DNA of 42,786 bases from Perkinsus olseni (Eukaryota; Perkinsozoa; Perkinsida). Location: positions 1 through 42,786 of the forward strand of contig JABANN010000285.1 of the NCBI GenBank assembly GCA_013115125.1. Direction: 5' to 3'. Every line of letters begins with the position of its first letter. Position 1 is the stretch's first letter. Below are positions 10,919-23,584 of this stretch, piece by piece. A program made the position numbers and the translations under genes. The notes under the pieces were generated by a model. That model did no database searches and was not told the origin of the DNA. It saw nothing but the letters and a program-made list of their open reading frames with translations.

Positions 10919-12720
10919 CTACTGGGTGTCCCGCTGAGCCTCGGGGGACCTTCGTCGTCTGATTCTACCGCTACCTGCCGAGACGACGACCTCAGGCTTC
11001 GGAGAAAACAGGTCCCCCACGGCTACAGTCGACAGACTCCGATGGTCCTCCAACAGTTTGCTGGCTTGCAGAGGCCTGCCAAAATACTCGGTACCCAATC
11101 TAAAGCCAGCAACCTTGGAAGGCCAGGGCTCACCGGCTGCCGCTATAATCAAATTGCTCCTTCTTTGCGGCTGCTCGGGGTGGGGGCGCAAACTTTGATG
11201 AACACGAGTGGAATTTACCTGCGTACGAATCCACAACCAACAACACTTACCAAGCAGTTTCGCTCCACCCGAGAGGACCTCCCACCTACTCTTGGGATAG
11301 AATTTCGGGGCCCAAGGCAGGCCCTCACCTGCTCTCAAGGAGGATGCTCCCCGAGAGTGAAGCAAAGAGCACAGGGGACTGGCTTCTCCCCACGATATCT
11401 CCAAATCCTGATAATATTCCTCAGCGAGTCCTCGGAAGCTTCTCTCCTCACCTGTAGTGCTGACTGGGATATCATTCTAGAGTTCTGCAGCCGCTGTAAG
11501 CAGCGCATCTCCTCTTCCTCAAGCACCGCTAGCTCCGCCTTGTCCGCCTTAGCACTGGCGAGGATGGCCTGAATCAGCCAGCTGAACATTCGGCTGTCTC
11601 CTTGCACACTACAGCCCGCTTTTGCTGAGCTTCCTCTCGCACCCTCCGGAGTTTCTTCTCCTTTTCCGCTTTAACCTGATGCCGTCAGTCGATATTCACG
11701 ATATGCTAACATCCCTAAAAACCGACCTGTAGCTTCGCCTCAATAGAGGCTTGGTGGATCGCCACTGCTCTCTTAGATTTCATAGCCAGATCTCTGGCCT
11801 GGATGAGCAGGTTCAAGTACAGGCGCAATCGTCCTAGGTAAGGACCTCTGTCCTGCGTTTCATCCGCTGGATCTCCGCGCTTTCCTTCCTGGTCTCCCGC
11901 GTAGCTTCCCTCTTAGCAAGCAATACGGCTTCTCTGTTCTTAAGGTGCTAACAGGGAGTGACATCCCGGCCGCCGAACTTTCCCTCATCCCGACCAAACG
12001 CCTTCACTACCTGCTCCTTGGTGATTCCCAAGCTCGTCTTCAACTCAAGTGCCCGCTTGACGTTCTCCGCTTCCCGCTGTCTCCGAGCCTACGTAATCCT
12101 CAATCCGTGCTAACTGGGCCATAACCATACTCCAGTAATACCTTATCGAGCTCCATAAGACTGTGCCGCCTCTGCCTTGCCGATTCCCGGCCCTTCTCCA
12201 GCTTTCTGGTCTGCCTTTTAACCTCGTCTAAATTCCTCCATATCTTATTCTCCTCCCTCTTGAAGTATCTACAAGGCAACAAACGCGTTCTTCCCTCATG
12301 CGCGTCTCGAAACTCCCATCAGTCGCCCCTTCTTCGGGACACTAAATCTCAACTACAGTTTTCTCTCCCCTTAACGAACCCTAACTCGCTCCCTTGCACC
12401 GTTGCTAGCGCGCTGAACGTACGTTATCAGCACAAGTCAATGTTATGAGCATAAGAAGATATACAATAAATCTATGAGATATCATCTGAGGAGGGCATTA
12501 TGTACCCTCTATCGGTCTTTCGGCTATACCGTCCCATGATCAGCAACACTACTACTCCTCCCCTTCCAGTACTACGCTATCCGAGCCTTAACGGCTTGTT
12601 TCTCGGCCGCGATGCTCCGCTGTAGCCTACAGGAGTCCGACAGGCTCAGCCGTTGCTCCATGGAATGATGGAGTAGTTCTTTCGACGACCTCCGCAAAGA
12701 CACAGGGCGTGCGCTAAATA
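10919..12720 (-). CDS. coiled-coil protein, possibly axonemal (6 or more exons)
   Basis: A series of minus-strand exons between GT and AG signals all encode charged heptad sequence. In order they contain MEQRLSLSDSCRLQRSIAAE (ending near 12570), KREENKIWRNLDEVKRQTRK (about 12136-12267), REAENVKRALELKTSLGITK (about 12020-12090), LAKREATRETRKESAEIQRM (about 11855-11945), LLIQARDLAMKSKRAVAIHQ (about 11730-11825), VKAEKEKKLRRVREEAQQKR (about 11590-11675) and ADKAELAVLEEEEMRCLQRL (about 11450-11580). A Ser/Arg-rich tail probably ends at the stop at 10919. The first exon begins after an AG at about 12705, so the true start may be further up. The pattern and its neighbour (an outer-arm docking-like gene) suggest a flagellar protein; the exact family is not identified. 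Confidence 0.55.
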
Positions 12721-13280
12721 CACTGCGCTGCACGAAAACTGCACGAAACATGTCAACTTGAACACCCTAAAGTAACGACTGACACAATTTCTAATGGTGA
12801 TTAACAAGGAGCCCCACAGGTTATCCAGGGGGGGAAATCTCTTCGCCTTGCCAAAGCTGCAGTCTGCACGGGTGAGGACGGACTTGTCGACTCTATGGTG
12901 TCGAGTGATAAGCGGCTAGAATCGCCACCTCGCTGGGATTCCGACATCCGTTAAAACGAAGCCCACAGTATTCTGAGCTACACGTGGGCCATGGCTTGAC
13001 TGCTGAGCGTCCGCGTGAGTTTCACTGCGAGTCCTCGAAAGGATGGGCACCCCTCGGTTTGCATCTAGCGCCGCAAACCCATCGGGCATGCTCCCCGAAG
13101 CATATTAGACGTCTTCGGTTGAGCTTTCTCACCGCCCCAACGTCTCAAAGGCACACAACCTACGTAGATCCCCCTCAGGGCCCGAACGTTGCGCCAGTCA
13201 CAGCGAGAACCCACAGAGATAGTCGGCATACTAGTCAGAAGTGAGCTAACTTCCACACTGAAGGGCTCGAAGGTGACGGA
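12721..13280. promoter_or_regulatory. intergenic stretch between two divergent coiled-coil genes
   Basis: No coding signal was found. The minus-strand coiled-coil gene reads away to the left and the docking-like gene reads away to the right, so any shared control would lie here. I see no recognisable promoter motif. This label is positional only. Confidence 0.25.
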
Positions 13281-16169
13281 ATGGAGAATAGTCCCTCCTC
13301 TTCTCACAGGTCGTCTGGGTTCCTGTCGAGCCGCGTCCACTCAACAGTCAATCGTGATCTCCACAACCTTGTTGACCGAGCCTTGGACGAATTTACCTCC
13401 AGTAAGGATTGCCGAACTCCCCGTGTCACAGCGGGCTCTTTCCCAAAAGGCACTACGAGCAGCCCACTCGAGGAGGTGAAAAACATCCTAGCAACAGTTC
13501 GGAAGCAGTACGACGAGACGCACGCTGAGGCTGAGAAAAAGTATCTACTCCATGTGACTGGATACTGGGTATTTACCGCCTTCCAGGCAACGAGAGCTCA
13601 ATCAACTGCGGGAGAGAATACAGGCCGCGGATAATGTCTCACAGGTGCAGCTAAACCCACACTCGGGCGCAGTGCCGAAACCAGCCTGTCCAATTAGGTG
13701 GACACTGACGACATCTTCAGGATGGAAGGTGCCAGGAAGAAGTTGGAGGACCAGCTTCACGAAGTGCAGGGGAAAATAGAGGAAGCCAGAATGAACAAAA
13801 AGGTGTGGCCAGACAGATTTGAATGCTAACCCTCCTCGCGGCCAATTTCATCAATTATGGCGAGGCGGTCGTAGCTGCGCCCGGCCTTTCTTCTCGACTG
13901 GCGACAAGGCTTCTTTTGCAAGGTATATGACCACATGTTGGCGAGGATAAAAAAGGAGTATCTTCACATACGAGAACAGATGTTGAAAGTTGAGAAGCTG
14001 CTAAAGCGTAAAAAAGCAGAGTACAAGGGCAAGGTGAACAAGAGTTCTGGCATGCGATGGGAAGCAACGACATTCAGTCGGAGAAGGCTCGTAGATGGTC
14101 CGAACAACGACAGGCCGCATCGCGCGAATACGAGACGGCGCTGGCCGAGTTGGAGCAGGAAAGGACGGCTCGGGAAGGGGCTCTTGAGGACATGATGGGT
14201 AGGACCCCCCCCCCCCACTATCCTCAGCTGAGCCCGGCCTACCTCCACGAAGCGGGTATTGGTTGTGTTTGGAAGGCTCGCTACAGTCGGTCAAAGATAG
14301 CATCAAAAGGCGGGCTGACTTCGAACGGTGGAGACACGAAGTCGCGGTGGAGGCGGCTAACGAGGTATCCCCATGGCCACGCGAGCGAGGACGTTGAATA
14401 AGTTGTAGGCCTTCAACGCATCCGCTGGGCGCTTGCGTAAGCTGTGGGTGATGGAGAAACTCACCGGCAACTGTCTACAGAAGATTATGGTCGAGCAGGT
14501 TTGGTGCCCTCGTCATTACAGCAAGCGCAATGCGTGCACACTGGTAGGTGCAAAAGTCCCAGGCCACAGAAGATGGCTTCCAAAGGATCCGAGAAGTGAC
14601 GGGCCTCAACGACGTCATGGACATCGTCCACCGCTTCCTTAACCGAGAGCTTGAACAAGTACAGAGTGGATCGGCCTCTCCGGCGCGCTCTCTTGCATTG
14701 CTGTGTTGGCTCCTCAAGACTGAAGGCCGCTTATGACGTATAAGCTCTATTGGTGTATGAGCGCAGAATGCCGTTCTGCATGGCGAATTGAAAAGCCGCT
14801 CCTTTGTACAGTAGGGTGTAGCCTATCCGTCTATAGGACCACCTAAGACAGTGTGTGAAGGATGCCGAGGCGAAGCTCCAAGGGCTCAAGGACGAGAACG
14901 CCAGGTAAACGCATGGGGAAGATGGGGACATTTCTCATAGCACCAATAACATTCTCGGTGGCTGAAGATAGCGCAGACGGAACAGCTAGCTTCACTCGGA
15001 CTCCGAGTCTCGGAGGGTGTATTGTTGCGGGTGAATCAGTCGCCCCATAGGGTCGTCGTCGATCCCAAACGTTCGGGGAAGGCTGCGTGCATGCAGTTGC
15101 CCAGTTGAAGGAGGGGATACCGAGGCATACTATCCGGTAGTCGCTTCAGGCTCCGCGCAGAGGCTGCTGATGCGAACCTATTCGTCCCGAATTCTCCTGG
15201 GGAGGAGCTGCCAGACCCCCTCACCAATGAGGACAGGTATGGCCGCGGTTGCCGCCCAGTCTCAATATAGTACCTATAGGAGCCTCTACATTGAGCTCGA
15301 CGAGCGAGAGCGGCAGTTGGCTAAGGTCAGCTCGGCTCGGTGCTTCCGTTTCGACCTGCTCGGATGCTAGGTCACCAACTCTTTCAATATATCGCGGGAC
15401 CGCCTACAAAAGTCCAGGATAGACGTCGAACACGTCCGCCGTTGGGTAAGATCCGCATGATAATAAACAAAAGCAGCTACTCCGCCTGGAGCTAGGCGGA
15501 GAGAGTGAACAACTCCATGGGAGCGTTTGAGGACCCGGTAGATCTCTCGAGTCCCCAGTGCTACCAGACTTTGGCCCAGTACTTTGAGAGGTGAGCGAAA
15601 CGCGAGCCGAAACCGCCGAGTGGCTGCCCTTCAGGTTGCCTAGGACCATCGAACTCTTCTGTGCACATGTTAAGGAACAGCTGGAAACTGGAAACGTAGG
15701 CCGCTCCGCTTCAGCGGTGAATGGTGTAGTCTCTTCAGCAGGTCCCGATTAGGAGCGCCACGCAGGCCCGATCGATAGCCATTCGTGAGCAAAATGATCT
15801 CCTCAATGACGAGGAGTTCAGCCGGGCCAACTGCCGTGTTCGCTCGGGTAAGTTGCTATCGATATGTGTCCACACTCTTTGCATTTCTCTATGTCTGCTG
15901 GTTGCCGAGTCTCTCAGGAGGGCTCTGCTCCGAGCGATGGTTGCGGAGCTGCCCTTCCTCCGCATACTGCAGGTGCCCCACCACAGGAACCTCCAGTGAT
16001 TCAGGGGCGGGCCAACACCACCGCAGTCCGTAAGGGCGAGATTATTGACGACCAGGATGATGATGAGGATGACGATATCGACGACCCTCGATTCACATCT
16101 GATAGAGCCATTCTGAAGGCGACAAGCTCCACCAGGGTTCACGAAGCGGAGAAGCACTTGAAGAAGTGA
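13281..16169 (+). CDS. outer dynein arm docking complex-like coiled-coil protein (CCDC114/CCDC63 type)
   Basis: The ATG at 13281 starts a chain of short phase-consistent exons. They include 13456-13537 (LEEVKNILATVRKQYDETHA), about 13588-13650 (QRELNQLRERIQAADNVSQ), about 13696-13800 (ARKKLEDQLHEVQGKIEEAR), about 13923-14032 (YDHMLARIKKEYLHIREQM) and about 14079-14198 (ARRWSEQRQAASREYETALA). The exon from about 14571 has GFQRIREVTGLNDVMDIVHR, which matches the conserved docking-complex segment of the type 'aFxkIxxxTGixDvxelVxxFix'. Later exons (LYIELDERERQLAK near 15290; IELFCAHVKEQLETGN near 15650) and a final exon with the acidic DDQDDDEDDDIDDPRF end at a stop at 16169. Known role of the family: anchoring outer dynein arms on axonemal doublets. 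Middle exon borders from 14.7 to 15.7 kb are approximate. Confidence 0.65.
14205..14218. repeat. poly-C run in an intron
   Basis: A homopolymer run of cytosines just after the exon that ends near 14198, on the intron side of the docking-like gene. Its length is likely to vary between reads. Confidence 0.8.
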
Positions 16170-16585
16170 GAATTCACTCACTTGCGCCTGCCATGGTTGC
16201 CTGGCAGCTCTGGTGTGCTGAAGAAAAACAAGGCGCCACGGGGATACCTGAAAGGCCGGGCCGCTTGAGAGGCTCCTCTGTCATGTTCATGGGTCTCGAT
16301 GCATCAGCTTGTGGAAGTTGAGTTCCTCGATAGTCGGGTTGGACGCGTATACGGGTAGCCATCATGCCAGGCTTGGCTACATGTAAATGACAACAAGGCT
16401 CGAAAAACGCCCCGAGAGGAGTGCCGAGAAGACATCCAGGCAACTGAAGCCTAACATATCACCTGTTGAGAAGAAGTGAGAAAGACGTCGTTACGTACAC
16501 ACCTATTTCGTGAGACCCGCCGGGCCACGGAGGAGCAGGCCGGCAGGAACCCTTTTCTGAGTATCTCACTCATTGCGGTGAAGGG

Positions 16586-19500
16586 ATGATCAGAGTCAGG
16601 TTCCTGTCGGATGCCTGCAAAGACGAGTTGACTCTGCAGTGGCTTCACATAAGCGAGCAAAGCCTAGTGAGCATAGCTGCAAGCGTCCTACCCGAGGAGT
16701 TCGACACCTCCAGCCGAGCGCCGGATATTGACTGGGTCCGCGTTAAAGTAAGGACTACGACGGAACATGGAGAATCACACCGAGTCAAACGAAGGTTCAA
16801 CAAATAGTGAGAACTTTGGTACAAGTGATACTCCGGGTGGCCTACGAGCGTCTGGGGCCTGCCGAGGAGGAACTCGTACGAATGAAGCGCAAGGCGGCTA
16901 ATACTGAGAAGCGACTGCTAATGGTGCGTGGTTGCCGCCATTTCCTCTCTGAGTATGGGCCCCTTGTTCAGGCCGTGGGAGATCACATCCGGGAGATACA
17001 GGCGCTGAAGGATGAGCTTCAAGCTGGTGGGTAGAAGCTCGCCTTGGTGTTGAGCACTGTGTGGGTTCAGCGAGACCGAGTGCAGTACCAGGCAAGCCTC
17101 GTCTCTCACTGAACGGTTCGAGGACGGTCCCGAGCCTTGTGGAAGACAGTGCCGGAGTGAAGACGATGGTGAAGCCTGCGGATGGCACGGGTCATGTCCC
17201 CTCCTTTTACCAGCCGCTCAAATACATCGATGCTGAAACTGAACAAGTCCTGGAACAGATCATTCAGGGTAAATTGAAGGATACCATCCATTGCCGAATT
17301 TGACGCACAATGAAACATTCCGCGTCCAGAGGAGTAGTAGTTGAAAAGATTCCACCGCAGTTGGTCTTGGAGTTTCAATCTGGAATAATATCTTCTCCTT
17401 AGAGCGACTAAGGACAATCTTGAGTTCGACGTCCCCCGAAGCTGCCGTTCGTCAATCCCCGACAGGCCGCCCTTCACAGGACTCTGCGAGGTCGGAAGAT
17501 GCGGGTGGATATTCCGCGGACGAGGAGAGGGAAAGTAGGTGAAGACTCAGACCACAATTACGAGGACACTCGTATACATGCAGAGCTCACCCGCGAACTG
17601 CAGTCAGTCCGGATGAACAAGATGAGGGTCGAAGAGGAGGTGCAGGTACGCTCTCGTCTGCCCTGCTGTAGCTGGAGCATAAACATGACGCAGATACTAC
17701 GGGCGCAGCTCATGGCTAGCCAGGAGGATATTGAAGCACTGCGTGTCGAGCTTGAGACAGGACAGCGCTATACAGTGCCTGACTCGCTCATGGCCGGCGG
17801 AGGGAACAAGGATGGGGGCCGCTCGGTAGGAGGCTTCGACGCCGTGTTGGATGAGGAACTTCGATTCAGGGTGGAATGCTTGAGTTAAGCCATCAGCAGG
17901 ATAAGGCACCGGCCGGCGATGAGGCGTCACAGTGCGAGCCCTCAATAGCCTGTTCTTGTGCTCGGTCGAAACTAGCAATGATTCAGCAGTTGCCACCGCG
18001 AGGGAAGGCTGCGGTCCCGGCAGATTTGAGAGGAGGCCTTCGTGGCGTCTCCGAGGATGCAGGAGATGCGGGGTAGGACGCGACGTGTCCAAATTAAAGA
18101 AGCACTTCTATCGTCAACAGACGACCCTACCCAGTGAGCGATGCGGCCAATGAAGGGAGCATGCAGAGGAGCATCGCTGCACCGCAGCCCCGGCCAAATC
18201 TGAGCCCATCGGAAGCTGCCTCTGCCAGCGTTGTTGGGCAACTGGGCCGTGACGGCCAACCTGCATCAGTGAGGCTGGCAGTAACAGGATTGTGTGGTTC
18301 GTGACTACGGAGTGTCAGAAGCAACCTTCGATCGATTCACCGGCACCCGAGTTAAAGATAAAGCCTTCATGCGACCAACCGCGGTCCAGTGTCGAGGAAG
18401 AGAATGCCCGTGAGGAGAAGGTGAGTCCTTTCGTCGAAGCAACAACCATGAGGCTCTCTCGTGCGCTGGCTTGTTTTCTATGCCTGAGTCTTTACAGTTG
18501 GGATATCTCCATGGAATCATGTTTAGGGACCGGGCACGATGACCGTGAGCTCTGAGAATGAAATGGTGGGACACGACGCGAACAAAACGGCTGGATCGGC
18601 AACCAGCGCTCTCGGTGCAGAAAAAGTAGGCACGTTCGCTCGATCGAGAGACACGGCATGAAGAGTTAGAGGCAGTTCTACGGTTATTATGCTCAGGCAT
18701 CGAGACCAGCACGGAGCGAGCCATCATTTCCTCGGACGGTACAGGAGGACAGGAGCGTCGATCTCGGCCAGCCATTGCAAGCGGAGCAAATAAGCTCTAA
18801 TGCCGGAACACAGGAGAGGCCGAGCCAAGAGGTTGTCGGCGAAGCTGCCCCCTCGGAAGATACTTATGTCCCGAGCACTCATCTACATGCTGAGTGCGAG
18901 AAGTAGGGACACTTTCCTGCTCCGTTGGTCCAAAGACTGCTGTAACGCATGGTTGTCCACCTTTAGTGCTACCAGAGCAGAGCTTGAGGGGCCCTACAGC
19001 AACGCCACAAAGAAGCAGGTTCCTTCACCGGAAGATTCCGCGATCGGTGTAGGTCCGCAGCTCACTGCGTGCTCCGTGGCAATGCTTCTCGTCAGGGACA
19101 TGGTGAAGTAGTGAAGTTGAAGAAGAGAGTCAGTGCTCTGGAGAAACAGATCTCAAGTGAAAAAGTCCGAAGGCACATTAGTCTCTTTGTGTTTATGCCG
19201 CCTAGCAGGAAGAAAACCACAAGCTTCACGGTGCGATGGCCGAGCTCAGGATGCGATTCGAAGATTTTAAACTGCGTGCAGCGCAAGCTGTAAGTTGTGA
19301 TTCGTACTCGTTCTTCCGGGCATATAGGGCCCTGTGCAAGTGAATTCCTCCACGACCAACTCGCGTGGATGACTTCAGTTGTCGAGTGACGGAGGAGCCG
19401 ATGCTCTTGAAGAAATAGCCCAAGCATCTGGACTCGAAGATATCCTATTGGTGGACCGATGAAATCTGGATACGAGAAAACCCATCGCGTGAATCCTCAG

Positions 19501-20078
19501 ATATCAGTTGGAGGAGCGGAAAATATGAAGTCGTCAATGAAGGTCTTCGAGAGACTTTATTTGTAGCCAAGGGGACTCATGATGTGGATAGCGTTACTCA
19601 ATGGCCACCTCTTGCAGGGACTTTTATCGTCGATTGGAGCGTATGCGAATTCTGAGAGAGCGATACAACGAAGAGCTGCAGCGTCGCCTCGAACGACTGA
19701 GGTGAGCCAGAACGATACCACGCGATGCTTCTTTGTGAACTATCCTTCTCGGCCTTGCCTATTGTCCGCTGTAGATACCCCCTTGATTGGACCACACAAG
19801 ATTCAGTGGAACATTTGGTTGTTCGGTCGTACAACTCGATGTCGTGTCAACGAAGCATGGCTGACCGAGACGAGGATGATCCTTGACTGCTGCGGTATGA
19901 GATTCGCGTTCCTCAGTCGATGACAAAAACAGGCCACGAGGAGCTGGAAAAATTTTGCTCTGCTGGAACTCGATGATCGTTACGCCAGGTTACCTTGCTA
20001 GTATATCTCATGGAGACCGAAAGTTCAGCACAGGATAGTATCCTGAGGATACAGGCGGGACTGGAAATTCCCATTTAG
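16586..20078 (+). CDS. large coiled-coil and disordered protein (12 or more exons)
   Basis: A plus-strand exon series follows the docking-like gene. Coiled-coil exons include 16820-16920 (YERLGPAEEELVRMKRKAAN), 16940-17030 (VGDHIREIQALKDELQAG), 17560-17645 (HAELTRELQSVRMNKMRVEE), 17690-17770 (MASQEDIEALRVELETGQ), 19095-19160 (VKLKKRVSALEKQISSEK), 19230-19290 (MAELRMRFEDFKLRAAQA) and 19620-19700 (ERMRILRERYNEELQRRLER). Between them are Ser/Pro/Glu-rich exons (for example 17400-17535 and 18300-18420) with no fold signal. The last exon, about 20010-20078, ends ILRIQAGLEIPI then TAG. The ATG at 16586 is the first good candidate but coding exons may begin earlier (about 16510). Family not identified; the neighbours suggest a flagellar or basal-body scaffold. 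Confidence 0.5.
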
Positions 20079-20565
20079 AACGCTGAGCTCCAGTTACGGA
20101 TACCGGAACCTCATGCACTGATCGACCAGAAAAAAGGAGTTGAAACCTCGCGTGATGCGTCTTATACCGTCAAGACGCGCTTTTTCTTACTATAACACTA
20201 TGATGGTGAGAAGTTGGTTGTCAGTGTTATCGCTTATAGTTTGGACAGTCCGAGGTCTCGCAGCGTGGTGCCCAGCTGAGGGCGACTGACAGAACGACGG
20301 GTGCGTCTTGCATCCCGCATGCATGTGATTCGAGTGGCCGCGGCGAAAACACCGAGAGGAGGCTTTGCGAGTCTGACGCCCCTGCCTAAGTGCCAGACAG
20401 AGCCTCCACTCATCACTGGAAAGACTCAACACTTCTTCATTATTAGGTGAAGAGTCAATGATGAGAAAAATAAAGCACGGTATTGCCGTGGATGAGGCAA
20501 GCCCAGACGATAGAGTCAACGGTTAATTATACATCAATTGAATGATAGGGAACGATAAAATTGAA
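20079..20565. other. convergent intergenic stretch
   Basis: Lies between the 3' ends of a plus-strand and a minus-strand gene. Open stretches at 20190-20519 show no family signal and no exon-like borders. Nothing else is seen here. Confidence 0.4.
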
Positions 20566-21020
20566 CTAATGATTTCGTCTCCATAGATTGGCCTTGCTCG
20601 GAGAGTGCCACATCTCCGAACTTGACTCGGTCGAGTCCCTTGGGACGTACCTGCAACGTGGAAGTAACGCTGATCGTGACAACGGAAAAGCGCTCACAGT
20701 GTCCCATTCTTCTCAGCTTTTCTTATTCGTGCAGTCAACTTGCTAATCTCCCGCCGCCCTCCACTCGTCTTCTCAGCTCTCATGATAATCACACCTGTGA
20801 CTGCATCGGAGCGACGGGTCGTAGCGAATCTCAGCCTACCCGGAGATGATATTAAATCACACGTTTTCCTCAGGTTATGAACTCGCGGGATTCTTTCCGC
20901 GATCTTCGCAAAATCATCTTCATCGTCGAACGGCGCCGCTTGATTCAGAGGCGAGAGAGCACGACCAAAACGACAGAATTGTGAGCGCTGAGTTATGGCG
21001 TACAAATTTCGAACAGACAT
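20566..21020 (-). CDS. small basic protein, unidentified (about 135 aa, 2 exons)
   Basis: Exon 1 is 21020-20698 and exon 2 is 20650-20566; the 47 nt intron between them (GTGAGC to TTGCAG) keeps phase. The N-terminus MSVRNLYAITQRSQFCRFG is Arg-rich and almost free of acidic residues, as in many mitochondrial presequences, and is followed by an acidic patch (FDDEDDF). The middle is Lys/Arg-rich (RREISKLTARIRKAEKN). A second ATG lies eight codons upstream (21044). An additional intron inside exon 1, starting at a GTGTGA, cannot be excluded. No family was recognised. Confidence 0.45.
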
Positions 21021-21189
21021 CGTGACGGGACCTGAGAGGCACATTATTCTCCGGAACGGATCCTGCTAGTAGGGAAGGAAGCTTATAAATCTGGACCCTC
21101 CAGGCCAGGAAGCCGGGTCATCTGATAATTGCTTTATACCGATATGTGCGGGAAGCCTTCAAGATATGAGCATAGCGGTGATATCCTAA

Positions 21190-23584
21190 CTAGGTCGGTT
21201 GCGGCGTTCGCAAACTCACGCACATCCCCCGGTGCACGGTAATGAGAGAAAGCCCACCTTCTTCCTCGCACCGAAGGAACAGCGCCGTAACGTTGAAGTC
21301 GCACTCTGGACGATATGCCCGCGTTGCCTGTAAAAACTCCGAGGGTTTTATGAGGGACAGCAGCAACCAGTATAACTGGTCGAAGGACTGCTGTTGAGGA
21401 GTCGCTCGGCGGAGGAGATCTGAGAGCACGACTAATAACGGAAGGGTAACCGTCGCTGATTCGCGTGAGCAGGAGGGGGCATGGCTGCTTCGAAGGACGG
21501 TACCTCCACGGACTTCCCCTGCCACTCGTGCATTCACCTCAATAAGGCACACGTCATCGCCTGACACGACGATCACATGAGTAGCGCTGGTCACTCAAAC
21601 ATCGCGCCTACCACGTTGCATGATTTCTGTGTGAGCGGCGCCGTTACGCACTCCGGTAGCATCCAGTACTTTGAAGGCGTAGTCGACAACTTCACGCGGG
21701 CACTCGGACCAGGGCACTGATTCCTGAAGCGACTCCCAGCGTGATCCTCCGAGTATCGTCCAAGCCTGCTGGTCGAGAAACGGATGTTGCTTACTTGTAT
21801 GTCGTAAAGACACTCGGTTGAGCCAAGTTTCGCCTTTGGCGTGCCACGCCAGATATCCGAGAGGAGGTGATGACCGTCAACCGACACCGTGTTGACGATG
21901 AACTCGAAGCAAGGTCGACTGCTCTCAGTGGCCTCAGCAGCAGCACCCGAGGAGGACGAATCTCTGCAGGAAGCTCTCCGACGCGGGCTAGTGATGCAGC
22001 TCATCCGTACTGATCTTCGCAGCCATCCCCAGGCTTTGACCTCTTCCTTCTCAATCCTGCTCGAACGGGCGGCTGCTCCTGCAACGCTCCCAAGTACCTG
22101 AGGATGATGAAGATATCTAGAGCTACAGCAGGAAGAAGACTGCTATGTGGTATCGTATCTATGTCGCATAGAGGCATGAAGAACAAGCTCTACAGAAGGC
22201 AAGAGCTTGAAGTAGGGGCAGGATTCACGAACCTACTCTTGCATGACCATCTTTTCATTCGTCAGCCTCTCAGCATTCACGCGATACATGTTATCATCAA
22301 ATGCGTCTCGGAGGTCCTCGTCTGTGACGCACCTACCGAGCTCGGCGCCTGTCTTTATTCCAGCCAACCTCGTCTAACCCTACACGCAAACACCGTCACA
22401 GCCTCCACTGTTCGCCGGCTTCACGACGAGCGGGGAGTCACGCGACGGCCGCTTCCACTGCAAAGCTTGGTCAGCAGAAGTGAAAGACCGACTCTCGCAG
22501 TGCCGGAGGCCCTTGGCCGCCAGGCACCGCTGCATGAGGGCCTTGTCGGTCTGAGAGCGACTTGCTGCTACAGTGAACTTGTCGTTCTGCACCTCCCACC
22601 CGATGATCGCTCGTGAGGGGGTTGTTCCCGCAGCTGTGCAGCCCTAGGGTGGCACATATCCGGTCGGCGAAGGGGACGAAGCCGTCCAGCATGGGGACAA
22701 CTCCGAGAATATCCGATGTCCGAGACCTACACAGCGGTAAGCTTAGGCAGCTCATTGAATGGCGGCGTGCCATTTAAGGATTTGCGAAAGCGAGACGATA
22801 AACCAACAATGGTGCCTCAAGGAAGCATCCCACCACCCCTGCCTCGCGAGGGAATGCCGACAGTGAGTGGACATAACATTCTGACGAGATTCACCCGAGA
22901 TCAATCATGGCTTCGACTCGACTTGATGCTGCGGATTCAGTACTAATGGGAGCCGCAGTGGAATTGTCGAGAGCGTTTTCAGTTGGTTTTCCCCCACGAC
23001 CGTCCACCCATGTTCCCACCGCGTTATCAAATCCTTCTCGAGGCAGTCTAATACTCCACTGTAGTCGACAATCCCATGACCCGCCTGCTGGTTACTCGCC
23101 ACCGCATACGTTTTACCCGGCGACCCGCCAACGACCCCTGCCTGATGATGATGCACGCATGCACAAGATGCACAGAGGATTACGATGCCCGGTCTCATCA
23201 CCTGGGAGCTCATCGTTGTAGCGTTCCTGTAGAGGTCGTGCGGGGACACCCACACTTCGTGGACTCCGGGAAAATACTGGAAAGAGACCAATGCCCATGC
23301 AGCGAGCAACAGTCTTTCGTTACCGCTTGTAGATGCTTTTTAATCATCGTTCTCTTCCCGAGGGAGCCACCAATGAGTATGATCTCCTTTTTCTTTTCAC
23401 AACACAGACTCCCTCCCCTGCTACTCATAGGGGACGACAAGGTCGAGGAGGAGGCAGGAGAAGGGACGGCAGACGACGAGGCAGGGGAGTTGTTGTTGCT
23501 ACTGCTGCTGCTGCTACTCAGCTCAATGACGGGCCCGGTGAAGGCCGCAGCAGCCGTCTGAGGACTGCTCGTGAAAGACCGCAT
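21190..23584 (-). CDS. ATP-grasp carboxylate-amine (L-amino-acid) ligase
   Basis: Exon 1 (23584-23324) starts at ATG with a Ser/Asn-rich leader of about 60 residues and ends in the Rossmann-like KEIILIGGSLGKR. Exon 2 (23276-23202) has VHEVWVSPHDLY. Further exons show the substrate-side segment PMLDGFVPFADRICATLGL, the lid segment DKALMQRCLAAKGLRHC, the ATP loop PLVVKPANSGGCDGV, the helix TDEDLRDAFDDNMYRV, the segment FEFIVNTVSVDGHHLLSDIW, the ATP-grasp core VLDATGVRNGAAHTEIM, and the metal-binding CLIEVNARVAGE. After that comes a C-terminal DQLYWLLLSLIKPSEFL segment. This order is typical of the BacD/carnosine-synthase-like ATP-grasp ligases, which join an amino acid to an acyl or amino-acid carboxylate through an acyl-phosphate. 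The substrate cannot be read from sequence. Middle exon borders between 23.1 and 22.7 kb, and the final 60 residues, are approximate. Confidence 0.85.
23440..23535. repeat. trinucleotide-rich coding tract (Ser/Asn)
   Basis: Tandem GAG, TTG and CTG-type triplets on the plus strand encode the Ser/Asn/Pro-rich leader of the ATP-grasp ligase on the minus strand. This is probably a slippage-prone tract. Confidence 0.7.

Noticed and set aside
11042-11572. A 176-codon plus-strand open stretch
   Set aside because: It is antisense to charged coiled-coil exons of the minus-strand gene and shows no motif of its own.
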